Origin: Litoditis marina
Taxonomy: Eukaryota > Nematoda > Chromadorea > Rhabditida > Rhabditidae
NCBI GenBank assembly: GCA_964036275.1
Contig: OZ038440.1
Span: 1,736,001-1,800,000, forward strand
Direction: 5' to 3'
DNA length: 64,000 nucleotides
The notes under the pieces were generated by a model. That model was not told where the DNA came from, searched no databases, and saw only the letters and a list, made by a program, of their open reading frames with translations. How positions within the stretch are numbered: position 1 is the first letter of the stretch; each line of letters opens with the position of its first letter. Below, piece after piece: positions 44,040 through 54,600 of this stretch. Position numbers and translations under genes: made by a program.

Positions 44040-47000
44040 TTATTTATTTATTCATTTATTTATTTGCAGCTCATGGAGCTGAGTCCGGAGGAGAGGTCCT
44101 ACAAATATAAGCCGCTGGTTCTTGTACTCTCGCCAACCAGAGAACTGGCCGCTCAGACCTACAACCAGTTTGTGAAGATGGCCGACGGTTAGTTGTAGAA
44201 CAATTAGCACATCCACACATCAGTAGGGTGTGACTAGTGAACGAAAAAGTGCCCGTTGTTCTCATTGAAATACGCAAAGCTTGACTTTTATCAAAACTAG
44301 GCGATTCATCCAAAAGTTCTACTTTTTGAAATTCCGTGGCTACTCCAACAACATACTGATCTGAGTGAGTGGCTAGAGTTCACCCACATCACCCCGTTGC
44401 CCGTTTATATTATAATAGAATTAACCGAAACTGGTTTCATTGTACAGAGTGGTTGTTCTGAGCTGCTCATTTTCAAGTGATTGTTCTTGTTCCAGGCACC
44501 GATATCAAAGTAGTGTTGTCGTACGGGCAGATCGCCAGACGGGAGAACCTGGCTCAGATCAGTGACTGTCATGTTCTGGTCGGAACTGCGGGACGAATCA
44601 TGGACTATGTCACCAAGGGAGAAGTGAGTACACGTGTTTTATTCACCTCTACCGACGAATTCTATATGTAGGCGGGTTCTGAGGTGACCTAACCGGTTTT
44701 GATGGTAACTATTTCTTCAGGTTACCTCAGTACGTAACCTGGAATGAAAAACCGGTGACCTGTTTTTCATTGGGTTTTACCGTTAGTTTGTTTGGTAACC
44801 CAAATTTAGTTTTATGTTACCTACCGGTTACCTGCGAGGTAAACGAAAAAAAAAGATCCGACTATTATCGAAAAACACGTTTTCAAGCTATGTTACAATG
44901 GGCCAATTTACTTTACAAGGTGGCAGAGTGCAGCAATCTCTATGTCTTTACAGAGTAGTTTGTCATTAGTGTAGTAGTTGATTCGTGTACTTCTTCCTTT
45001 GAGTATGAAATAGTGCGTTCAGAAAGAAAGCTGGTTTTTCTCTCAGGTAAACTAGTCCTAGATCTATGAAAAACGAAAGAATATAGGTTTGAAGACAGTT
45101 TTTTTTGCAGATTGTGCTGAGGAATTTGCGATTCCTCGTACTGGACGAGGCTGACAAGATGATGGGACCAAAGGACAGAGGCCATCTGGATGCCATTCTA
45201 CACGATCGCGAATTCCTGTCAACGGTTAGTCCTTATCCAACAGAACTTTTTTTTGTTTCTTAGTTTTATTTATGTTATTTTTTCATTTTCACTTCACCAC
45301 TTATGTTTATTAATATCTACTCATTCTATCTCTCTTTCTATACATACCCCAGTAAAGTTGCCCGAGAAGCTAGAAGAAGAAAAATGGCCTATGTTTTCAC
45401 CGAAGACGAGGGAATTTGTCTATGTTAGATGAAAAAAAAAATCATTATTTTTCACGTGTTTTGATCTGAAAAGTACTACTTTTTGTTTACTACTGGGATC
45501 CTACACCCCGCCAAGGGACACATATTGTCTTGCCTATAAATCCGCGACCCCACTATCTTGTGCTGCGACTCCATCATATCCGCGATTTTACCTAAATTTC
45601 GCTGCCACGGAGAAGTTAGCTATAGGTGTTCGAGAGGGGACGTATTATGTAATTTGATCACAGTTGTTTCCACTGAGATGGCTGATTGTTTCATGCGCGG
45701 AACAATTATTTGCGATTTGCGGACTAGCGATTTTTGCCGTGTGGCTCAGTTTAGTGCTCATGTGTATTGATAGTGGAATTGCAGAAGGAATTCCGTCAGA
45801 ACATGATGTTTTCGGCCACTATGCCAGAAGAATTCGAGAAAGAATCCGAACGGCTGCTGAGACCGGGGTTGGTTTATTATGAAAATGGAAAATCACATTA
45901 ACCGGAACTGTTCCTAAGAGAATGATTAGCATGTTCGATTTATTGAACGCTCAAATTTTTCGGCTGTTCTCCAAAACCAAAATATATATCTGATTGTTTT
46001 ATACATTTGCATAGTTTTGGTTCTTGATCTGTGGAAAAGTGATTTCCATTTCAATCGATTTCTGCCAGTTGTTTCAATAATTCGTTAATTCGCTTAAGTT
46101 ATATTTTTCTTCTGTTTTTTCGTTCAGCTGTACGACTTTCTTACAGATATGTGAACATTACGAACGGTTCCAAGTCGAAGGCTAACGCGAGAGTCGTCCA
46201 GGTGTACATTGAAACGAGCAGCAAGCCGGACAAGAATGACGAGCTCACCAAGTTGTTCGCAGCTGACAAAGAAAATGGGGAAGGTCGGTTTGTTGGTCAA
46301 TTGATTCTGCGCTAGGAAGACAGCCGGTTTTCCATTATATGTTACCAACCGGTTCTCAACTGAGGTAACCTGATTAAAAGGTTAACACAAACCGGTTAGG
46401 TTCTATTTAATGAATCCACAAATACATTTTAAAATTTTGTGAAACTTGGTTTTCTGTCTGACGGTCCTACCCCATTTAGTTGTCAGAAAAATTAATTGTT
46501 GGCCATTGTCGGGAGAAACTGCCTATTTAAATGAAAATCAAGATTTTGTCCGTATTTTAGCAGAAAGAAAAACGGTCTCCTTTTGATAGAATAGGCACAG
46601 CTCACTGGTGTGGTGCCGACTATTTATCGTGTTTCTTACAGTTGTGTTTTCAGTGAAGAAGACACTGGTCTTCGTTCAGAGGAAGAAGGATTCTGACTTC
46701 CTGGCAGCCGAATTGGTGCAAGATGGCTTCGACGCGAAGAGTATCAATGGGTTGGTTTGGTGGCTATCAGTTTTGTTCGCCTCTCAGCGCGGCGTTGCTC
46801 GTTTCTAGACCATATATCGTTTTAGACCTTATATCAGTAGACTTTTATGGTTGGGTCGTCTCAGAGACTCGATTGATGTATATTATGGTGAATTCAAAGT
46901 TCTATCTCTGAATATCAAAATTAGGTCACCCTTGAAAGACATTTTTCCAAGAAAAGACTATAGGTGCAATACCGATACATGTCATCGTTGTATTTTGACT

Positions 47001-50000
47001 AGTGTAACTAACTAAATGACTTGAAGGGGACCTATGCTCGTTTTAGTGAGAAAATTTGGGTTGAAGCGTTCACATTTTTAGCGTGGGGCTGATGTCGCAG
47101 TTCCTCTATTTGCAGTATTTATACAAAAAGTAATTTTCGTTCCTGCTCACCCTCTCTAGCGGAATATTTTAGTGATCGCCCACAAGACAAACGTGACGAA
47201 GTGATCAGAGAATTTGACCAGGGAAAGGTTTCTATTCTGGTCGGAACCGATGTCTGTGCACGGTACGTTTGTTGGGTTTAGGTTTAGTTTTTCTGTGTCT
47301 AATCGTATAAATATAAATAGTAGACTAGTTCTCTTTTAAGTTCAGGCAACTTCTTTAACTTTAACCCTGTCAGTTTACCTTTTTTTAGTTTTTTTCCAAC
47401 GTCTTTTGGGTGGAAATCGCGGTTATCAAGTGGTTAACCAAAGTGTTAACGATCAGTTTGGTTAAGGTTAACTGAAGCGGTTAACGAAACACGCGGTTAA
47501 ATAAACAATTTGCCTCAAGTTCGCGGGCGAATCATTCTTGTCAGTATCCTCGTGGTACTTGTCGAATGAGCTATTACGATTATTGTTATCTGAGAGGGTA
47601 GAGAAGAGACCGATGTGATCTTATTTCCGATACTACTAACCACTTTCATCTAGTTCATCGTGAGCTCTTGCGTGGCCACAAATTGCTCAGAGCATGCAAA
47701 AACAAAAACATTTGGAAATCGGTTGTGGACCACCAATATACTGTTAGTCAATTGCACAGTCACGCGCAACATGTTACACACAGCAGAACTCAGAAACCTG
47801 CAGTGACAAAGTGCACGTTGCCTCATTAGAATGCTTAGTTTATGTGATTATTCAATTTTCTCCGGTAATGTAACATTGACATGTGACGTATAAAACTTGA
47901 AACTTACGCTGTTCATTTCAGAGGCTTGGATGTGGATCAATTGGACCGAGTTATCAATTATGACCTGCCCGAATGCTCAAAGGATGGAGTGAAAAGCGCT
48001 ATTGATGTGAGTGTTTCGCAAGCATTTTTCATACTCCGGAAATGTCTCAAAACCCAGAACAATTTGAAAAACTTACTTTTTTCCACCGATAAGTAGAATA
48101 TTTAAAACGGTTTCTTTCACGTAGTGTCTGCATTTATTTTGGCTTCATTCTCTCACTGTCTACTGTCAGCATATACTTCCAGAACTTTGTGCATAGAATC
48201 GGTCGTACCGGTCGTACTCACAGAGGAACTGCCATCTCGTTCGTCAACCCGGCTACTGACAGTCAACTGGCTGCTGAACTCGTGCGGGTTAGTTATAAAA
48301 ACATATATTATGTTCTATGTGAAGGTTATGATAAAGTATTACATATCTTAAATACTATTACGTGGTGAATGATAAGTGAAACACCTACGTATCTCAGAGA
48401 CAAACGTAGGGGCAATTTAATGGTTGGTCACCCGTTTTCCTTACAATTTAAAATTCATACTACCCTGATTCCAACAATAGTCGTTCTTTACTAGCGAGAA
48501 CTTCATTTCTCCCTCTGTTTTGTGGCTCTGTTACCAAGGGAAAACACCTGGATTTCAATCATTTTCTGTGATCCGCAAAGTTACCTCACGTATGCTCAGA
48601 GAATTCCCAGCCCATTGGGTAGCCCCCCCCCCCCCCCCCCCTGTAGCGGCCTCGGCGAGAGTATGCAGGAGGTCAGAAAAACGCAGACGGTCTTAAACTG
48701 TCTGCGGCCCATGACCTGCATGCTCTCTCGCTATTGCAACTGACCAATTAATTGGCGCTTAACATTTTCAGATCCATAATTTTGGGGAGAACCCAATAAG
48801 AAAGTTGAGCGTTTGTATGTAAGTTTAGGACAGGTTTAGGAATGTACCTGTATATTTGAAGTATAAGGGACTTTGAGTCTTACTTGCTATTAAAGAAGTC
48901 AAGTACAACGTTCTTAAGTGTTATTATATTTCCATATTTTGTATTCTATAGATCGCACGCGACGTGCAGCAGGAAGTGCCAGAGTTCCTGGTGAACTTGA
49001 AGGATCAAGGACCGGGTGGCGGCAATGGATTCGGAGCACGTAGGTTCATCCGAAATAGGCCAATCTTTTATTTAAAAAAAAGTAAATTGAATAGTCACGT
49101 AAAGTTAGCATTCTAATGAGGTATCGTGCACTTTGTCATTGCACGTTTTTGAGTTTTGCTGTGTTCAACATGTTTCACGTAAGTGTGCATTTGACTAACA
49201 GTTTATCTAATCGGTTCTTTTTATTTAGTTCGTTGTTCGTTCGTTACATGAGTTCGTAAAAGTAACCGAAATTGGGTTACCGTTAAAACTAACAGTAAGG
49301 ATCACGTTTGTGCGTTAGGTATAGAGTTAGATACACCTCTATAATGTTAGAATATTACGGAATTTTGTGAAAAACACAAAGGTTCCTCCTGGCGGAAATA
49401 CAGTTCTATACCGTCGTGTGAAATTACAAGAGTGAGCTGCCAACCAGTTGTCTCAATGGATAAATGGACATTTCAGTATGTGATCACTGCGTACTGTCAA
49501 ATTAGAGGCAATGAGGAGTGAGAAATTCTAAACTGTTTATATTTCAGAAAATGGATTCGGAGGAGGATTCGCCTTTGGTTCGAGTGAGTTTCTAGCCTCT
49601 TCTTTTAATTCCAGTCCCTTTTTCAGTTCACTATGGTTATTTTGTTTTGTCGTCTCAATTTCTATGAATTTATACAAGGAGGCTTGTTAACGTTGAACTC
49701 GAAGTACGACTTGAAAAAAAAGTCGATGATTTTCGAGTCGGACTCGAAAACTCGGAATTTTGAACTCGATTAAAAACCTTATTACTCAGGCACCGAGGCT
49801 CCTACTGGTTTCGGAGGTGGTTTCGACGGGGGTTCTGGCTTCGGGGGCTCAGGATTTGGGGCTGCGGCCGACTCGGCCACGGGCGGTGGTGGTGGTGGCT
49901 TCGGAAGTACCGGCTTCGGTAGTTCGGGTTTCGGTGCGACGGACTCCACTTCCGGGGGAGGATTTGGCAGCACGAACGAAGAGGCTGGAAAGAAGAAGGA

Positions 50001-51062
50001 CGACGCATGTGAGTTGTATTTGTAGACTTTAGTTCATCTCTTGTAAACGTGTTTTTGAAATTTTGCAAATCGAAATTGTTTCTCTCTTCTTGAGCTGAAA
50101 TGCCGATTTGCTGAGCAATAAATTGGTTTTTGTCAACATCGTGAAATCAGGAGATTCATTTTTTGAACAGAGTGTGAAATACTATGTAGGCTTCATATTG
50201 AGGGTGAAGCGGTGAAGTCGAGTATTAAGCTCATACTGATAACGCAGCTTACATGATGTGTATTTGATCTTGTTATGGGACGAATTTTTCCAGCTCCATT
50301 CAACACCGGAGGCTTTGGATCGGAAGACAAGAAAGAAGGTACGCGTTATTTTGTGCTACTTTTAAATCAAAACTGCTCAGAAATCAGAAATGGTCGAAGT
50401 TTGCAATTAACGCAACATGGTTTATATTTCTTGGTTGCTATTTGTAGGAGTAGAGATATTGTTTTTTTCAGAAGCGAGCACCAGTGCCGCCACTGAAACA
50501 GCTGCCCCAGCTCCTGCCGCAGAACCAGGTGAGAAAATACATTTTGTGAATATCACGTCAATATAGGGGAGGGGTTCTGTTCCGATGAAACATTAAATTT
50601 TTTTGTCAAGTATAATAAACTGAAACCGAGTGGATACTGTGTTTATTCTGGAATAGTTTATAAGCAAGGTGAAATCAAGCAATTCGGCTAGAACTATGGC
50701 TGGTACCGTGTCACAATGAACGGTGGTTTTCCGCTGCTCACGTGTTTTCGTTCTGAAATGATGAGAATTGTTTTGTAACGAATCTGATGTTCAAAAACAG
50801 CAAGATCAACAAAACACGCAATACACTACAGAACCGAGTGACCGTGTCTGTCTGCTGTTCCCCGGGCAATCACTATATCTGTGTGTTTCATCTGGGGTAA
50901 AGGCGAAACGTGCCACTCTTTTTTGTTCTTCATAATATTTATAGTCGAGCTTTACATTTGTTCCTTGCAGAACTGGGAGGAGTTGGCTTTGCGCCAGCCG
51001 CCGCGCGCGACGCGACGCCCGCGAATGAAGAAGAGGACGAAGATGAGGATGGCGCCTGGTGA
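35575..51062 (+). CDS. Vasa/GLH-type DEAD-box RNA helicase with Gly-rich tails
   Basis: ATP-dependent RNA helicase expected in germ granules. 35 exons: 35575-35612, 35962-36002, 36364-36450, 37091-37153, 37471-37521, 37695-37743, 37954-38010, 38388-38506, 38852-39007, 39478-39603, 39997-40062, 40760-41062, 41369-41440, 41690-41725, 41810-41886, 42162-42201, 42313-42324, 42428-42584, 43087-43189, 43553-43636, 44070-44187, 44496-44623, 45111-45224, 45785-45867, 46147-46283, 46654-46750, 47173-47262, 47922-48006, 48183-48287, 48952-49039, 49548-49583, 49790-50008, 50294-50338, 50472-50528, 50971-51062; 1076 aa. An RGG/FGG N-terminus to about 385, one CCHC knuckle 392-405, Q-motif Gln 545, motif I AETGGGKT 562-569, PTRELA 601-606, TAGR 649-652 (usually TPGR), DEAD 673-676, SAT 709-711, HRIGRTGR 867-874. 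A second FG/Gly-rich tail ends in acidic DEDEDGAW, as in Vasa proteins. A single knuckle and a Gly-rich C-tail differ from C. elegans GLH proteins. Polyadenylation signal at 51507-51512. Confidence 0.93.
35769..35906. mobile_element. CAGTAAGG-type MITE in intron 1 of the Vasa-like gene
   Basis: About 138 bp with imperfect inverted ends: CACAGCCTAGTAAAGTTG on the left, ACCTTACTGGTGTATGTG on the right. The AT-rich core includes ATGCAAAACATGAATTATCA, recognisable in other copies. Confidence 0.75.
36979..37066. repeat. (TA)n microsatellite, about 44 units
   Basis: Uninterrupted TA dinucleotides inside intron 3 of the Vasa-like gene, 25 bp upstream of exon 4. The open frame of alternating Tyr and Ile across it is an artefact. 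Confidence 0.97.
38570..38698. mobile_element. Palindromic MITE in intron 8 of the Vasa-like gene
   Basis: Arms of about 58 bp start GTTAAAGAAGGACGATTATG and end CATTATCGTCCTTCTTTAAC, with a short AT-rich centre. The arms have a few mismatches. No other copy was found in the window. Confidence 0.85.
40100..40262. mobile_element. CAGTAAGG-type MITE in intron 11 of the Vasa-like gene, copy 1
   Basis: Ends are TACCAGAAAGGTGTGACTAA and ACAACCTTGCTGGTGTATGG. The segment ATACATGTACCAGAAAGGTG recurs at about 40263 directly after it, so a partial copy or a long target-like duplication sits between this and the next copy. Confidence 0.7.
40307..40424. mobile_element. CAGTAAGG-type MITE in intron 11 of the Vasa-like gene, copy 2
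   Basis: Inverted ends CACACCCCAGTAAATTTGTC and GGACAACTGTACTGGGGTGT. The core carries GAAAACGAGAAAATCAGGAA. It adjoins copy 1. Confidence 0.8.
41520..41682. mobile_element. CAGTAAGG-type MITE at the acceptor of Vasa-like exon 14
   Basis: Left end CACGAATTAGTGAGGTGTGA, right end CAACTTTACTGATGTATG. Flanks are GTTGAAGA (41512-41519) and GTTGCAGA (41683-41690), an 8-bp duplication with one difference. The right copy is the splice acceptor GTTGCAG and contributes the first exon base. Confidence 0.8.
42313..42324 (+). other. 12-nt microexon of the Vasa-like gene
   Basis: CATTCAGCAGCA lies between TATTCAG and GTAAGT and encodes about four residues (Ala-Phe-Ser-Ser). Both neighbours have matching phase 1 ends, so skipping it would also keep frame (Asp-Pro-Glu-Lys in place of Ala-Phe-Ser-Ser-Asn-Pro-Glu-Lys). 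It could be a cassette microexon; its use is inferred. Confidence 0.6.
43985..44063. repeat. (TA)n / TATT microsatellite
   Basis: An AT-dinucleotide run with one interruption, passing into TTTA/TTCA tetranucleotides, directly upstream of the acceptor of exon 21 of the Vasa-like gene. Confidence 0.95.
44216..44364. mobile_element. CAGTAAGG-type MITE in intron 21 of the Vasa-like gene
   Basis: Begins CACATCAGTAGGGTGTGACT and ends CAACAACATACTGATCTGA. The core (AAATACGCAAAGCTTGACTT) matches the copy at 24802 in LETM1. More diverged partial copies lie near 36194, 41958, 43643, 45349 and 46460, all in introns of this gene. Confidence 0.7.
47751..47868 (-). mobile_element. GTCACG-family MITE, copy 2 (inverted)
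   Basis: Reverse orientation of the repeat at 8232, from CTGTTAGTCAATTGCACAGT to GCATTCTAATGAGG-complement, within intron 27 of the Vasa-like gene. More diverged than the copy at 49078. Confidence 0.75.
48614..48735. repeat. C-run followed by GTAGCGGC/GAGAGA dispersed repeat
   Basis: A run of about 20 C residues precedes a segment starting TGTAGCGGCCTCGGCGAGAG and ending in ATGACCTGCATGCTCTCTCG. The ends are partly complementary and the middle pairs CAGACGG with CTGTCTG. Related copies are at 53111-53212 and about 58888-58955. It lies in intron 29 of the Vasa-like gene. Confidence 0.7.
49078..49205 (+). mobile_element. GTCACG-family MITE, copy 3
   Basis: Very close to the copy at 8232 over its whole length (same TTAGCATTCTAATGAGGTATCG block). 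It lies in intron 30 of the Vasa-like gene, 40 bp after exon 30. Confidence 0.85.
49683..49780. mobile_element. Degraded CTCGAAAA-type MITE
   Basis: Starts TTGTTAACGTTGAACTCGAA and ends TTGAACTCGATTAAAAACCT, a decayed version of the TTAACAACCC terminus. It holds a few CTCGAAAA units, without the long array seen at 1716. It lies directly upstream of the acceptor of exon 32. Confidence 0.65.
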
Positions 51063-51667
51063 TTTCACTCTCTTTCTCATCAACCTTTTCCTATCTCCTT
51101 GTGGTAGCCAGTATATTTATGTTGTCGAATTTTATCGCATTCTATCATGTTCTGCTAACCCGGTTACCTGAAAACGGTTTGTACTCTGCACGTGTTCATC
51201 AATACGGTATTTGTAGCAACTGTGCTGCTGGGTAGTTGAATTGTTTTAGATTTCAACCTGTTGATGAATACGGACAAGTTTGTAGCTTTAGAAACAGGTG
51301 GCACGAACGTGTATCCACTTTGTTTCGTGAATTATGTTCTGGAGTTGTCAAATTTAACATTTTTAAATTATCCTTCCCTTTCATTAAAGGTACGTTCATA
51401 TAACGTTCTTCACAGTTGTTTAAAGGCAGAGTCCAGTTCTTGCCCAATTATTTGTTTTCGTACACATACCTCTCGAACAGTGTACTCAAGGTTGATCTAT
51501 TTTATCAATAAATCTGTGAAACTCCTGTTATCTTCATTTGTGAAATTGGGAGAACAGCAATGTTTATTAAGTTATAAACTGGACAAGTTTTATTAATTAT
51601 CGAATTCTGAGTTATATAAACAACAATAATAACGTTTATGTAGTTATAAACAGAACATACATTATTA
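51063..51667. terminator. Shared 3' region of two convergent genes
   Basis: The Vasa-like gene ends at 51062 with AATAAA at 51507-51512. The minus-strand oxidase ends at 51668, and AATAAA on its strand is at 51592-51597. Predicted 3' ends lie about 40-50 bp apart, so the two UTRs nearly touch. A 111-codon open frame here is not supported as coding. Confidence 0.6.
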
Positions 51668-54600
51668 TTACTTATTGATTATTTGGATGACAGATTGAGC
51701 TTCTCTGATACCGGACTCGTAGGCTCCTACTGTCGTTTGGTACATGGTGGAATGCGTGTGTTCACCGGCGAAAAAGAGTACTGGTCTGAAATTTTGGGCC
51801 AATTCACTGGAGAACCAGGTCCTTCCCGAACCAAATCGCGAACCAGTCACTGGAGAACCGAACCGAACCGACTTTGGAACCGACCGGTTCTCCAGTGAAT
51901 GCTTCGAACCGAACCGGGATAGAGTCACTTTACCTTGTCTACGACTTGCTTGTTTAACTCATGATCAATGTCGGTTCGGTTCGAAGCATTCACTGGAGAA
52001 CCGGTCGGTTCAAAAATCGGTTCGGTTCAGTTGGTTCGGTTCTCCAGTGATCGGTTCGCGGTTTGGTTCGGGAAGGACCCGGTTCTCCAGTGAATTCGCC
52101 GAAATTTTGGGAAGCTTTGTTTATGGAGAACCTGACCTAACCGAAAACATAGCGTGCTGGACTGGTGAGCACAGACTATCGAGAGTTTCAGCAAGTTTAA
52201 AGGATACGGTTCAGAAAAGAAAATCGTTAGAAGAATTGTTGAAAGTTTTTATTCGTTAAAATTTGATTGAAACTCTCTTTTGACACAAGAACATTTTGGG
52301 AAAGTTTCCAAAAATTGATTTCTCCGCCCTTATAAATGGGAAGTATCAGAAACCAAATATTCATCGAAAAATTTGTGGTAATCAGAAAACAGTTTCCTTC
52401 GAGGATCTTTGAAAGGTTACTGTAAATGGTTACGGATAGATGAAACGGAGTATACCTGAGTTTGTTGTCAGGAACAACGTGTGACCAGTTGCAACGTTGC
52501 AGTTGTAAACTGTACTCTTTTTCGGTGAATTCTATATGTAACCGGGTTTTCAGGTAACCTAACCCTTTTTTGCTAACCTATTTTTCAGGTTACCTCAGTA
52601 GGTAACCGGACGGTAACCTAAACTGTAAAACCTGTTACCTGTTTTTCTAACGCAAAATGTAGTTTTTAACGTTAGTTTTACTGGTAACCGGATTTTAGTT
52701 TCAGGTTACTCCCAGGTTACCTACTGAGGTAACCTGAAAAAAGGTTACCAAAAAAGGGTTAGGTTACCTGAAAACCCGGTTAGTTGTAGAATTGGCCCTC
52801 TTTTTCACGTTTCTTCACGTTTTGCTCCTTCCAGCTGTGTAAAACACGTTTTTGTGCCCACCTGCCGTTTCTAGATACAGGCTGTCTCATGTCCTTGTAG
52901 GAATCATCTAGATTTTCATACGAAGAGGGGGTGATATAGGAATATGCACCGCGTACCAACGGATCTGTCTGCCAGTTGTGGCTGGAATCAACTTAAAAAC
53001 CTCTCTTAATTCTCAGAGAAAGAAACAACCTAAGTAACTATTTCTGTCGAATTTGGAAAAGTTCAGATTTTGAGGGCGGGAAATTTCCAGCCAGTCAGCA
53101 AGTTTATTCTGTAGCGGCTTCGACGAGAGAGTGTGCCGGATCAGCAAGACGTAGACTGTCTCATACTTTCTGCGGTCTCTATGACCTGCTCTCTCGTCGC
53201 GAATTGACTAGGGTGATACAGAACTCCCTGGTGAACGGTATTACACATATGTATCTTGAAGGTCTTGGCATTGCAAGCCGGGGAAGTACGAAAACTGTTT
53301 CGTAGGTATGCGGCGAAATTGAAGTTCACAAACATCTACCTAGTTTTCTGAAAAGTGAAACTGATGACTTTGTTGTTTGATCACGTGCAACGTGATCCTT
53401 TGAATGTTACTTTGCTCTGACAACCGAAAGAGCGAACTCACGCTATGACTCGTTTGGGAAGCGGAATGACAGGATTATTCAGGGCTTTTCGCAAATGTTC
53501 AGTTATTTCACGGCCAAGTTGTTGATCGTCAAAATGTTCATTTCTCCCAGTCCACCACAGGAGCAGCGTCTGAAAAATATTCGAAATTAGCGACTATCAA
53601 AACACATGAATGCTGTAACAAAGACAGAAATGGTAGGCTAAACTAACTGATTTTTCTTGTAAACTATGTTTTATTATTTTTGAGTTCATGTTTCATTATT
53701 ACCTTTGATTGTTTTGTTCGTTGGATAAAAGCCGAGCAAAACTGTAGGGAGTGTATGGGTTCATTCAGCGAGGGTTGAACTTATGAACAGAAATCGAGGA
53801 AATAAAGCTTATTGTGAAAATAATTGTACAACTTGGCCCACTTCTCGCAATATTATCTTCGATGCTATGCTGGTGCATAACAACTAACATTTTCGTGTCC
53901 CCTGACCACATCGAAGTTTGTCATCGAATCAGAAGTATCACTTTTATTATCATCGGGAAGAATTGTGAGAATGCTGCTGGTGTCATCTGTCCACCACCTT
54001 CTGTCGTATTGCAAGAAGACCTTTTGCAGACTACCGAATCCTGAATCAGGGTTACAATTTGTGGAAAATCGCTAGATTTTCTGTTTGCTTCAATAAAAGA
54101 TAGAAATATTTGAAAATTCGTCTTGGAAAACAAGTGGCAAAAACTGTTAAAAAAAAAGTTCCGTCTGAACCGGATTGTGTCTACTCTTTCCGGCTGATAG
54201 TTACACATCAATTTCAACAGAGAACGTGTGAATAACGTGTCATGGCAAACACCATGTGGTACCGCAAGAGGATCACAAAAATGATGTGTGCAGAATAGGG
54301 AGCATTCCTTACTCTTTTTAATCCATTTCTGATTCAAAAACACCAGACCAACCCAGATATTTGATGACATTTCTTTTCGATTTTGGTAGAAGTGGGCTGA
54401 ATAGTTGGGGTTTTTGCTTCAAATGGCCCAAAGGTACTGTCACAATCACATAGTCCGCTGTCAATGTTCGCTGGTTGGACAAATGGAGTTTCACAGGAGA
54501 AGCTAAAAATGAATAAAAATATATCGAAGTTATTCGAATGGAATCATGAGAAAACTACAAATCGAGAAGATTGGACGGTTGCATTATTGCTTCCTTGTTT

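Noticed and set aside
47160..47172. Alternative acceptor CTCTCTAG at 47159 for Vasa-like exon 27
   Set aside because: It gives an in-frame stop after a few codons. The next AG at 47172 restores the SINGDRPQ motif expected at this position.
51744..52259. 171-codon open frame before the amine oxidase end
   Set aside because: It runs through both arms of the palindromic MITE at 51797-52100 and is repetitive (ENRSV, GEPNRT-type).
53921..54370. 149-codon minus-strand open frame
   Set aside because: It overlaps exons 9 and 10 of the amine oxidase in another frame and includes the intron between them; the family motifs are in the other frame.
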